Positions 1 through 6,727 of a DNA stretch of 13,954 bases are shown here, piece by piece. Source of the DNA: CAADGU01 sp964467705 (GTDB taxonomy: Bacteria > Chloroflexota > Anaerolineae > Promineifilales > Promineifilaceae); NCBI GenBank assembly GCA_964467705.1, contig CAYXUZ010000169.1:1-13954 (forward strand), written 5' to 3'. The translations under genes were made by a program, and so were the position numbers. The stretch's first letter is position 1. Each line of letters begins with the position of its first letter. A model generated the notes under the pieces. That model saw only the letters and a program-made list of their open reading frames with translations, made no database searches and was not told where the DNA came from.

Positions 1-1
1 C

Positions 2-676
2 CTGTCGCCTGACCAGGCGGGTTCGGGCACACCGGGCAGTGTGGTCAGCTACACCTTGACCCTGACCAACACGGGCAGTGTCAGTGATACCTTTGACCTG
101 TCGGTGGATGCCCAGTGGACGACCTTGCTGTCCCAAAGCAGCATCACGTTGGATGCGGGTGAAGTGGGGACGTTCATGGCCGAGGTGTTGGTGCCAGGCA
201 ATGCGGCCCCGGGGGATACGGGCGTGTCGTTGGTGACGGCTACCTCCCAAAGTGATGGGGCGGTGAGTGATGAGGCTTTCCTGACGACGACGGCGACGGC
301 CGTGTACGGTGTCTCGGCTACTGCCGACCCGGATGCGCTCGCTGGCGAACCAGGCGAGGTGCTGACTTACACGGTGTACATGACCAATACCGGCAACACC
401 ACCGACACCTTCAACCTGAGTACCAGTGATGACAATGGCTGGATGAGCCATGTGGAGCCGGTGACCGTCACCCTGGCGGCGGGGGCTTCTGACATGGTGA
501 TGGTGATGGTGCATGTGGATATGGCGGCGACGGATAGCGAGGTGAATGTGACGACGGTGACGGCCGTGTCCGACACTGACTCCTCCGCCACGACCAGTGT
601 AGACCTCTCTACGACCGCTGATGTCCCGTCTACCGGTGATTACTTTATCTACCTGCCTGTCATTTTGAAACCGTAA
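2..676 (+). CDS. Secreted repeat protein with NEW3/DUF11-like domains, 3' part only
   Basis: The reading frame is open from the first bases, so the gene begins outside the window; 224 residues are visible. A GTG at 41 lies inside the frame and is not a credible start, because conserved repeat sequence runs through it. Two Ig-like repeats of about 100 residues are seen, each starting with a Y-T-(L/V)-x-(L/M)-T-N-T-G-(S/N) strand and containing DTF(D/N)LS. This pattern is typical of NPCBM-associated NEW3 / DUF11-type beta-sandwich repeats in bacterial surface proteins. Composition is rich in Thr, Ser, Asp and Val with no Cys, as expected for an extracellular adhesin or protease stalk. The protein ends in YFIYLPVILKP. 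From memory, similar short Leu-Pro tails close many exported Chloroflexota proteins. There is no LPxTG signal and no C-terminal membrane helix. The function of the missing N-terminal part is unknown. Confidence 0.8.
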   Translation: MSPDQAGSGTPGSVVSYTLTLTNTGSVSDTFDLSVDAQWTTLLSQSSITLDAGEVGTFMAEVLVPGNAAPGDTGVSLVTATSQSDGAVSDEAFLTTTATAVYGVSATADPDALAGEPGEVLTYTVYMTNTGNTTDTFNLSTSDDNGWMSHVEPVTVTLAAGASDMVMVMVHVDMAATDSEVNVTTVTAVSDTDSSATTSVDLSTTADVPSTGDYFIYLPVILKP

Positions 677-684
677 CCGTAAAT

Positions 685-731
685 TGTAAGGCGTATGGCG
701 CTATCCTTTCAGGTACGCCATACGCCTTACA
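685..731. terminator. Intergenic hairpin, 16-bp perfect stem
   Basis: Bases 685-700 (tgtaaggcgtatggcg) are the exact reverse complement of 716-731, with a 15-base loop. The hairpin starts 9 bp after the stop of the repeat-protein gene and ends 10 bp before the next ATG. There is no clear T-run after it, so it is not a textbook intrinsic terminator. It may still end transcription or protect an mRNA 3' end, or it may be a copy of a dispersed palindromic repeat. Confidence 0.55.
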
Positions 732-741
732 CCAACAAACA

Positions 742-2919
742 ATGCCATTTCCTGCCTCCCTTGCCCTTGAAGATATCGTCATCTTTCCCCAACCGGGACT
801 GAATGTGCCTGGTACGGTGAAGTTTAGCCCGGACGGCCGTTGGCTGACCTACCTGTTTAGCGAATCCGCCGATCTGACCCGCCAATTAGTCGGCCGTGAC
901 CTGCAAACCGGCGAAGTGCGCCCCATTGTGCAGCCACCCGATGGCGGCGCTACCGATGACAACATCTCCCTGGAAGAGACACTGCGTCGAGAACGGATGC
1001 GCCAACGGGAATTTGGCGTGACCCAATACGCCTGGTCAGCCAAAAAAGATCGCCTGCTCGTTCCCCTGCGCGGCAGCATTTACGTGCAGGATGGCGTGGA
1101 TGGGAACCTGCGCCTGCTGGTAAGCGGCGATGCTTTTCCCTGTCTGGACGCTCGTTTTTCCCCGGACGGTGAATGGGTTGCTTACGTGCAAGATGCTGAA
1201 CTTTACGTTGTTCCCACTGCTGGTGGGCAACCGCAACAAGTCACCAGTGGAGCGCGGGGCACAGGCAAGACGAACGGCCTGGCGGAATACATCGCCCAGG
1301 AAGAGTTAGGTCGCAGCCAGGGCTACTGGTGGTCACCCGACAGCCAATGGCTGGCTTTTGCCGAAGTGGACGAGACGCATATTCCCATCTACCGCATTGT
1401 GCATCAAGGCAAGGATGCAGTGGGTGATGGGGCACAGGAAGACCACCGCTACCCCTTTGCCGGGATACCCAACGCGAAAGTGCGTCTGGGAATCATCTCC
1501 CGCATGGGTGGCGAACCGGTGTGGCTGGATTTAGGCAGCAACGATGACATCTATCTGGCGCGGGTGAAATGGGTGCCCGTCAATCAAGGATCGGTGAGTC
1601 GTCTCACCGCCCAACTTCTCAACCGCGCCCAAGATCAACTCGACCTGCTGGTCTTCGATTCTCAAACGGGTGCAGCTACCCACCTGCTATGCGAAAACAG
1701 CGAGGTGTGGATCAACTTGCACAACTTGTTCTATCCGCTCAAGGACGGCCGTTTCCTATGGGCTTCTGAACGTTCTGGCTTCCAACACCTTTACCTGTAC
1801 GCCAACGATGGGATGCTCACTCGCCAGCTTACCGGCGGCAATTGGCCGGTGGAAAGCATTGCCGGGGTGGATGAAAAAGCCGGTTTGGTTTATTTCACGG
1901 CCGCTTACCCCACACCGTTGGACACCCAACTGCTGGTCGTCTCGCTCGATGGGGGTGAGGCACGGCCGTTGACCCCCGAACCAGGCACACATGGGGTGGA
2001 AGTGGATGTCAAACACGGCCGTTTCACCGACACCCACCACCACCTCACCCAACCGCCCACCATCACCCTGCGCTCCCTCGCCGATGGTTCGATTCAGCAA
2101 ATTATCCATCAACCCGTTGACCAACGGCTGGAAACCCTCCTCCTCCCCCCACCAGAGATCATCACCCTCCCAAACCGAAACGGCATTACCCTTTACGGCG
2201 CACTGTATCGCCCGCCTGACAGCTTTGGCAACGGGCCTTTCCCCACAATCGTCGCTGTCTACGGTGGCCCACATGCGCAAACAGTCGCCAACCGCTGGCT
2301 GATGACGGTGGACATGCGTGCCCAATACCTGGCGCAGCAAGGCTTCCTGGTCTTCAAGCTAGACAATCAAGGCAGCGCCCGGCGCGGCCTGGCCTTTGAA
2401 AGCACCATCAAACACAACATGGGGGACGTGGAAGTGCAAGACCAGGTAGATGGCGTGCGCTGGCTGACAGCGCAAGGGCTGGCCGACCCGGCTCGTGTGG
2501 GCATTTATGGCTGGAGCTACGGCGGTTATATGACCGTCATGTGCCTCACCCGCGCTGCCGACACCTTCCAGGTAGGCGTGGCCGGTGCGCCCGTCAGCCA
2601 GTGGGATGGCTACGACACCGGCTACACGGAGCGGTATATGGGGACGCCCCAAAACAACCCGGATGGCTACGCCAATGGGGCCGTCACAACCCACGTGGAC
2701 AAATTACAAGGGAAACTATTGTTGATCCACGGGTTGATTGATGAAAATGTGCATTTCCGCCATACAGCCCGGTTGATCAATGCGCTGAATCGAGCGCAAC
2801 GGCCGTATGACTTGCTCATCTTCCCCGACGAACGCCACATGCCCCGTAAACCGGCCGACCGACTCTACTTAGAAAAACGCCTCTGCGCCTATTTTCATAC
2901 CCACCTGGCAAAACCCTAA
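742..2919 (+). CDS. Dipeptidyl peptidase IV-type S9 serine peptidase
   Basis: A 725-residue protein with the two-part S9B layout. Residues ~20-460 form a DPP IV N-terminal beta-propeller (repeated SPDG(R/E)W blades), and residues ~480-725 an alpha/beta-hydrolase domain. The nucleophile is Ser592 in GWSYGGY, with Asp667 (HGLIDENVHF) and His699 (DERHMP). The 75- and 32-residue spacings resemble those of known DPP IV enzymes. The Glu pair 187-188 in AEYIAQEELGRSQGYWW matches the double-Glu motif that holds the substrate N-terminus, which supports dipeptide release over other S9 activities. Length is close to the family's ~740. No signal peptide or membrane helix is seen at the N-terminus, so it is probably cytoplasmic. 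The ATG at 742 has no clear Shine-Dalgarno sequence, but the protein aligns from near its start. The acyl-CoA dehydrogenase follows after 13 bp, so the two are probably co-transcribed; this may reflect use of peptides and acyl-CoAs as carbon sources. Confidence 0.93.
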   Translation: MPFPASLALEDIVIFPQPGLNVPGTVKFSPDGRWLTYLFSESADLTRQLVGRDLQTGEVRPIVQPPDGGATDDNISLEETLRRERMRQREFGVTQYAWSAKKDRLLVPLRGSIYVQDGVDGNLRLLVSGDAFPCLDARFSPDGEWVAYVQDAELYVVPTAGGQPQQVTSGARGTGKTNGLAEYIAQEELGRSQGYWWSPDSQWLAFAEVDETHIPIYRIVHQGKDAVGDGAQEDHRYPFAGIPNAKVRLGIISRMGGEPVWLDLGSNDDIYLARVKWVPVNQGSVSRLTAQLLNRAQDQLDLLVFDSQTGAATHLLCENSEVWINLHNLFYPLKDGRFLWASERSGFQHLYLYANDGMLTRQLTGGNWPVESIAGVDEKAGLVYFTAAYPTPLDTQLLVVSLDGGEARPLTPEPGTHGVEVDVKHGRFTDTHHHLTQPPTITLRSLADGSIQQIIHQPVDQRLETLLLPPPEIITLPNRNGITLYGALYRPPDSFGNGPFPTIVAVYGGPHAQTVANRWLMTVDMRAQYLAQQGFLVFKLDNQGSARRGLAFESTIKHNMGDVEVQDQVDGVRWLTAQGLADPARVGIYGWSYGGYMTVMCLTRAADTFQVGVAGAPVSQWDGYDTGYTERYMGTPQNNPDGYANGAVTTHVDKLQGKLLLIHGLIDENVHFRHTARLINALNRAQRPYDLLIFPDERHMPRKPADRLYLEKRLCAYFHTHLAKP

Positions 2920-2932
2920 GGAATAAGCGAGC

Positions 2933-4129
2933 ATGAACTTCACCCTCACTCCTGAACACAAAATGATCGAACAGGCCGTGTATGATTTTGCGCGTGGCGA
3001 AATCATGCCTATCATCAAAGAACACGACCGCAATCACACCTTTCCCCATGAGTTAATCCCCAAAATGGCGCAGCTAGGCTTCATGGGCATTTGCCTGCCA
3101 CAGCGTTACGGCGGCGCGGGCATGGATTACATCTCGCTGGGCATCGTCTCCGAAGGGCTGGAATTTGCCGATTCGTCCGTGCGCGAAACCATCGCCGTTC
3201 ACCTGGGACTACACGCCCTGCCCATTTATCAGTGGGGCACGGAAGAACAAAAGCGTTCCTTTTTGCCACCGTTGGCAACTGGCGAAAAACTGGCCTGTTT
3301 TGGCCTGACCGAACCAGGGGCCGGTTCTGACGTGGCCGGTATGGGCAGCCGTGCCCGCAAAGACGGCCGTGATTACCTGCTCTCCGGTGAAAAAATGTGG
3401 ATTACCCTGGCCGATATAGCCGACCGTTTCCTGGTCTTCGCCAAAACAGATACCAGCAAAGGTGTGAACGGTATCACCGCCTTCATCCTGGAACGAGGCT
3501 GGAAAGGGCTGACCACCGGCACGATTGAAGGCAAGATGGGTGTTCATGCCAGCAACACCGGCTGGATCAATATGGATGAGGTACGCGTACCTGCCAGCCA
3601 CCGCCTGGGAGAGGAAGGGGAAGGGTTCAAAATCGCTATGAGCGCGCTGGACAATGCCCGTTTTGGTGTGGCGGCGGGGGCGGTGGGCATTATCAAGGCC
3701 TGTCTGGAAGAGTCTATTCGCTATGCCAAAGAGCGCCACACCTTTGGCAAACCCATTGCCGAATATCAACTTGTCCAGCAAATGTTGGCAAACATGCAAC
3801 AAAGCATAGACATCGGCCAACTGTTGGTGTGGAAAGCAGGTTGGCTAAAGAATCAGGGCATCCGCAACACGCGGGAAACAAGCATGGCCAAGTGGTACTG
3901 CACCGAAGCGGCTAACCGGGCCGCTAACGACGCGGTGCAAATTCACGGCGCTTATGGGTATTCCGACGAGTACAACGTAGAGCGCCACCTCCGCAACACC
4001 AAGAGTGCCGTCATTTATGAAGGCACTTCCCAGATTCATACGCTGATGCAGGCGTCTTATGCGCTGGGTGAAAGGCAGGATCGCCCCATGCGCTGTGAAC
4101 TGCCACCTTATGAAGCTGACGCCAATTAG
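2933..4129 (+). CDS. Acyl-CoA dehydrogenase
   Basis: A 398-residue FAD flavoprotein of the acyl-CoA dehydrogenase family, close to the usual 380-400 length. Order: helical N-domain (1-~118), middle beta domain with the flavin motif GLTEPGAGSD at 124-133 and MWIT at 155-158, then the helical C-domain. The C-domain carries QIHGAYGYSDEYNVERHLR and the active-site motif IYEGTSQI, whose Glu363 is the expected catalytic base. It should form the alpha-beta double bond of an acyl-CoA and pass electrons to an electron-transfer flavoprotein. Chain length or substrate cannot be told from the sequence, and no ETF, thiolase or hydratase gene is in the window. AAGGA at 2918-2922, 10 bp before the ATG, overlaps the stop codon of the peptidase gene and supports both the start and an operon. 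Confidence 0.93.
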   Translation: MNFTLTPEHKMIEQAVYDFARGEIMPIIKEHDRNHTFPHELIPKMAQLGFMGICLPQRYGGAGMDYISLGIVSEGLEFADSSVRETIAVHLGLHALPIYQWGTEEQKRSFLPPLATGEKLACFGLTEPGAGSDVAGMGSRARKDGRDYLLSGEKMWITLADIADRFLVFAKTDTSKGVNGITAFILERGWKGLTTGTIEGKMGVHASNTGWINMDEVRVPASHRLGEEGEGFKIAMSALDNARFGVAAGAVGIIKACLEESIRYAKERHTFGKPIAEYQLVQQMLANMQQSIDIGQLLVWKAGWLKNQGIRNTRETSMAKWYCTEAANRAANDAVQIHGAYGYSDEYNVERHLRNTKSAVIYEGTSQIHTLMQASYALGERQDRPMRCELPPYEADAN

Positions 4130-4322
4130 AACACGAGGCAGGCTTAAGCAACCCGTCTCACACCCCCGGTGACATATACTCCCAAATTGCACCATTTTGG
4201 TTCATCCCACAACGCCTACCTGGTGATATACTCACGGCCGTCAGGAGAAACAGTAATCCATGCTGTGTAGCGCGTCCAGGTGGTTGCCCCAGGCGTGTTA
4301 CACAATACACCCCAGGTGATGT
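4130..4322 (+). promoter_or_regulatory. Intergenic region with two TATACT boxes in a short repeat
   Basis: The 193-bp gap holds two near-identical motifs: ggtgacatatactc (4168-4181) and ggtgatatactc (4222-4233). Each contains TATACT, a good match to a -10 box (4175-4180 and 4227-4232). No matching -35 box sits at 16-18 bp from either, so promoter activity is only a suggestion. One ACGGCCGT octamer follows the second box at 4234. AGGTGAT at 4314-4320 is the only ribosome-binding-like sequence before the ATG at 4323, and its spacing is short. Confidence 0.3.
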
Positions 4323-4772
4323 ATGAAACAATTGGTAGATTTACGCAAATTCATCCCGCGTAATTGGAAGGTAGTGGTGGTGGGCTTGCTGGTCAATGCG
4401 GTAACATTGGCAGTGGTCATTGTTTTCATGCCCGGCATTGAACTGCTTGAGTATCGCTTTGGCTTGCTGCTGGTGATGGCCGCCGGATTGGGGTTGCTGG
4501 AAGTTTTTGTGAAACCGCTGCTACAACTGCTGACCATTCGCCTGCTTTTTGTGACGTATGGCGTGGTGTTGATTATCGTCAATGCGGCCATTTTGTGGCT
4601 GACTTCCGTTGTTTTCCAGTCGTTGATCATAGAAAGTGTATGGGCGGCTTTATTTGGGGGCGTGGTGGTTGGCCTGATGAGTACGTTTCTAGACTATGTG
4701 TTTGGGGTAATACCACCGCTGGGTTATGTGCAGGCGTTACAGGAAGAGGAGGCGCAACATGAAGCGGCGTAA
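4323..4772 (+). CDS. Small four-helix membrane protein, phage-holin-4_2 / YvlD-like
   Basis: A 149-residue integral membrane protein with four likely helices at about 16-36, 46-62, 75-96 and 106-127, and an acidic C-terminal tail (QEEEAQHEA). The segment LLEVFVKPLLQLLTIRLLFVTYGVVLIIVNA resembles the VKP-LL-LT-P core of the 'phage holin family 4_2' / YvlD membrane proteins, which are widespread in bacterial chromosomes and not tied to lysis. No phage genes are near, so a holin role is unlikely. The last 14 bp overlap the following ABC1-kinase gene, indicating translational coupling and a possible joint membrane role. The family link is from motif resemblance only. Confidence 0.8.
   Translation: MKQLVDLRKFIPRNWKVVVVGLLVNAVTLAVVIVFMPGIELLEYRFGLLLVMAAGLGLLEVFVKPLLQLLTIRLLFVTYGVVLIIVNAAILWLTSVVFQSLIIESVWAALFGGVVVGLMSTFLDYVFGVIPPLGYVQALQEEEAQHEAA
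4747..4752 (+). promoter_or_regulatory. Ribosome binding site deciding the ABC1-kinase start
   Basis: AGGAGG stands 6 bp before the ATG at 4759. An in-frame ATG 33 bp upstream (4726) has no comparable site and would add a basic, unconserved stretch, so 4759 is the preferred start. The site lies inside the end of the preceding gene. Confidence 0.8.
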
Positions 4773-6474
4773 TCGTCTGGACGAGTTTCGGGAAAGCCTG
4801 CGTTTGCAGCAAAGCTACAACACCATCATGCGGTATGGGCTGGATTTTCTGCTGGATCGGGGGCTGATTGGCATGACCCGGCGCTATTTCCTCAGTCTGC
4901 TGTATGATGTGGATGTGTCAGCAGAAGTGCTGACGGTGCCGGTAAAGACGCGGCTGCTGCTGCAAGAGTTGGGGCCGATTTACGTGAAGGTGGGGCAGTT
5001 GATCTCCAGCCAATCCCAGGCGCTGCCGCCAGATTGGGCGGTGGAGTTGAGTAAGTTACAGAGCAGTGTACGGCCGTTTCCCTATGAACAGGTGCGTGAC
5101 ATCATCATTGCCGAATTGGGTGCGCCGCCAGAACAACTCTTTGCCAGCTTCGACAGTAACCCACTGGCGGCCGCTTCCCTGGGCCAGGTACACCGCGCCA
5201 CCCTGCACACCGGTGAAGACGTGGTGGTGAAGGTGCAGCGGCCCAATGTCATCAAACAGGTTCGCGCCGACGTGGGCATTATGAGTTGGCTGGCCCGCCT
5301 GGTGCAGCGGCGGCTGCAATGGGCGCAAGATATGGGGTTGGTCGGTGTGGTGGACGAGTTTGGACAGCAAGTGTTGGCCGAACTGGATTACCGCATTGAA
5401 GCGTATAACATCATCCGGCTGAACCAAAACCTGGAAAACATTCCCGCCGCCCGGCTGCCTGCCATTTACAACGATTTTTGCACCCAACGGGTGCTGACAA
5501 TGGAGTTCATTGACGGCATCAAGATCACCAATCTGGCCGCCATTGATGCTGCCGGTTTTAACAAAGAAGAACTGGCAAAAAATGCCCTTCGCGCTACGTT
5601 GAAACAAATCCTGATTGATGGCTTTTTCCACGGCGATTTGCACCCCGGCAACGTCTTTGTCAACCGGCGTGATGGCGACATTGTTTTCCTGGATGTGGGC
5701 ATGGTGGGGGAACTGACCGTGCGGCAGCGGGCCAATATGATCAACCTGCTGCTAGTGATGCAGCAGCAGGATGTACGTGGCCTGACGCAGGCGGCCCGCA
5801 CGCTCAGTGTGCCCTTCCGTGAAGTGAATGAACATGCCTTCCAGCATGATTTTGAACGGCGCGTGGGGCGGTTAATGCAGCAACAAACGGTGCCCATGTC
5901 TGAAACGCTGAACGAGGTGATGTCGGTTTTGCGTGAAAACGGCTTGCAGCTAGACCCCAGTCTGACGCTGGCGATCAAATCCATGATGCAAATGGAAGCG
6001 GCCGGCCGCCTGCTCTTCCCCGAAGGCGGTTTTGTAGAAGTGGGCATGGGTATCACACTGGAATTGGTACGCAACGAAATCACAGCCGAGAATATCACCA
6101 ATGTGGTGAAACAAGAGGCGACTTATACGCTGCGAGAGATAGCGCAGCGGCTGCCCAGCCTGCAAGAAGCAACGCTGAAATGGCTGGACCAATATCAAAA
6201 AGGGCGGCTGGAAATTTACCATGACACGTCTGGCCTGAATGAGCAAGTGGATCGGCTAGGGCGGCTGGTGCAATATATCATTCTCGGCATTTTGCTCAGC
6301 GGCATGATTGTCGGGTCGGCTATTGCCACAGGCATTGCCGCTGCCTTTGAATTTGAGCGGTCGCAAACATTTACCACCATCGCCTTTACCGGCTACGTAG
6401 CCGCCTCCATTCTGGCGGGATTTCTGATCCTATTTATTCTGTGGCGGTTGTGGCACGGCCGTGACAAACCTTGA
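4759..6474 (+). CDS. ABC1/UbiB-family protein kinase-like ATPase, membrane-anchored
   Basis: A 571-residue protein with the defining ABC1 (ADCK/UbiB) motifs in order: KxGQ (KVGQ, 77-80), the Ala-rich loop AAASLGQVHRA (~138-147), the ATP-binding Lys158 in VVVKVQRP, LDYRIEAYN (~209-217), HGDLHPGN (291-298) and the metal-binding Asp312 in LDVG. The last motif reads DVG instead of the usual DFG. Two hydrophobic segments at ~503-527 and ~538-563 give the C-terminal membrane hairpin typical of UbiB. Family members act as atypical kinases or ATPases supporting quinone or lipid metabolism; no ubiquinone or menaquinone gene is present here, so the substrate stays open. The start at 4759 is chosen from AGGAGG at 6 bp and overlaps the small membrane protein gene by 14 bp, suggesting a two-gene operon. 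Confidence 0.9.
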   Translation: MKRRNRLDEFRESLRLQQSYNTIMRYGLDFLLDRGLIGMTRRYFLSLLYDVDVSAEVLTVPVKTRLLLQELGPIYVKVGQLISSQSQALPPDWAVELSKLQSSVRPFPYEQVRDIIIAELGAPPEQLFASFDSNPLAAASLGQVHRATLHTGEDVVVKVQRPNVIKQVRADVGIMSWLARLVQRRLQWAQDMGLVGVVDEFGQQVLAELDYRIEAYNIIRLNQNLENIPAARLPAIYNDFCTQRVLTMEFIDGIKITNLAAIDAAGFNKEELAKNALRATLKQILIDGFFHGDLHPGNVFVNRRDGDIVFLDVGMVGELTVRQRANMINLLLVMQQQDVRGLTQAARTLSVPFREVNEHAFQHDFERRVGRLMQQQTVPMSETLNEVMSVLRENGLQLDPSLTLAIKSMMQMEAAGRLLFPEGGFVEVGMGITLELVRNEITAENITNVVKQEATYTLREIAQRLPSLQEATLKWLDQYQKGRLEIYHDTSGLNEQVDRLGRLVQYIILGILLSGMIVGSAIATGIAAAFEFERSQTFTTIAFTGYVAASILAGFLILFILWRLWHGRDKP

Positions 6475-6727
6475 ATCGCCTCGAAATAGCTAAACAAACC
6501 AAAAAAGCTGTTTGATACGCCCAGGTGATGTTTATCACCTGGGATTGGTGGCATTCCCCACTTTCATTTTCCCCAGCAATTCGCAAAAATGAGGAGCATG
6601 GCAGCTTAGACATTTTTACCGGCCTCACTCCTCCTACACGGTACTCCTTAATTCGGCAAGCACGATGGCAACGGCCGTTGTCCCGGCAATTCACGCCAGT
6701 TGCCGGACACAGAATGAGGAGAAACAC
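6475..6727 (+). promoter_or_regulatory. 253-bp intergenic region with two hairpins
   Basis: The first hairpin lies 45 bp after the ABC1-kinase stop: cccaggtgat (6520-6529) and atcacctggg (6534-6543), a perfect 10-bp stem with a 4-base loop. It could be a terminator (no T-run) or an operator. The second is ccggcaa (6683-6689) with ttgccgg (6700-6706), ending 10 bp before the ribosome binding site of the next gene, where it could affect translation. A 12-bp palindrome centred on ACGGCCGT lies at 6669-6680. No confident promoter was found. Confidence 0.4.
6717..6721 (+). promoter_or_regulatory. Ribosome binding site deciding the beta-helix protein start
   Basis: AGGAG is 6 bp before the ATG at 6728. 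Starting there puts a normal signal peptide at the N-terminus. The upstream in-frame ATG at 6665 would add 21 unconserved residues and has no such site. Confidence 0.75.

Noticed and set aside
1756..2340. 194-codon frame opposite the DPP IV gene
   Set aside because: It is antisense to a gene with full catalytic motifs and has no family features. Long antisense frames are expected at this GC content and codon bias.
3209..3820. 203-codon frame opposite the acyl-CoA dehydrogenase
   Set aside because: Antisense shadow of a clearly conserved enzyme; no motif or ribosome binding site.
4323..4772. A phage holin, suggesting a prophage
   Set aside because: The resemblance is to a widespread chromosomal membrane family; there are no endolysin, integrase or structural phage genes nearby.
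5056..6101. Two long minus-strand frames opposite the ABC1-kinase gene
   Set aside because: Both are shadows of the conserved kinase frame and have no independent support.
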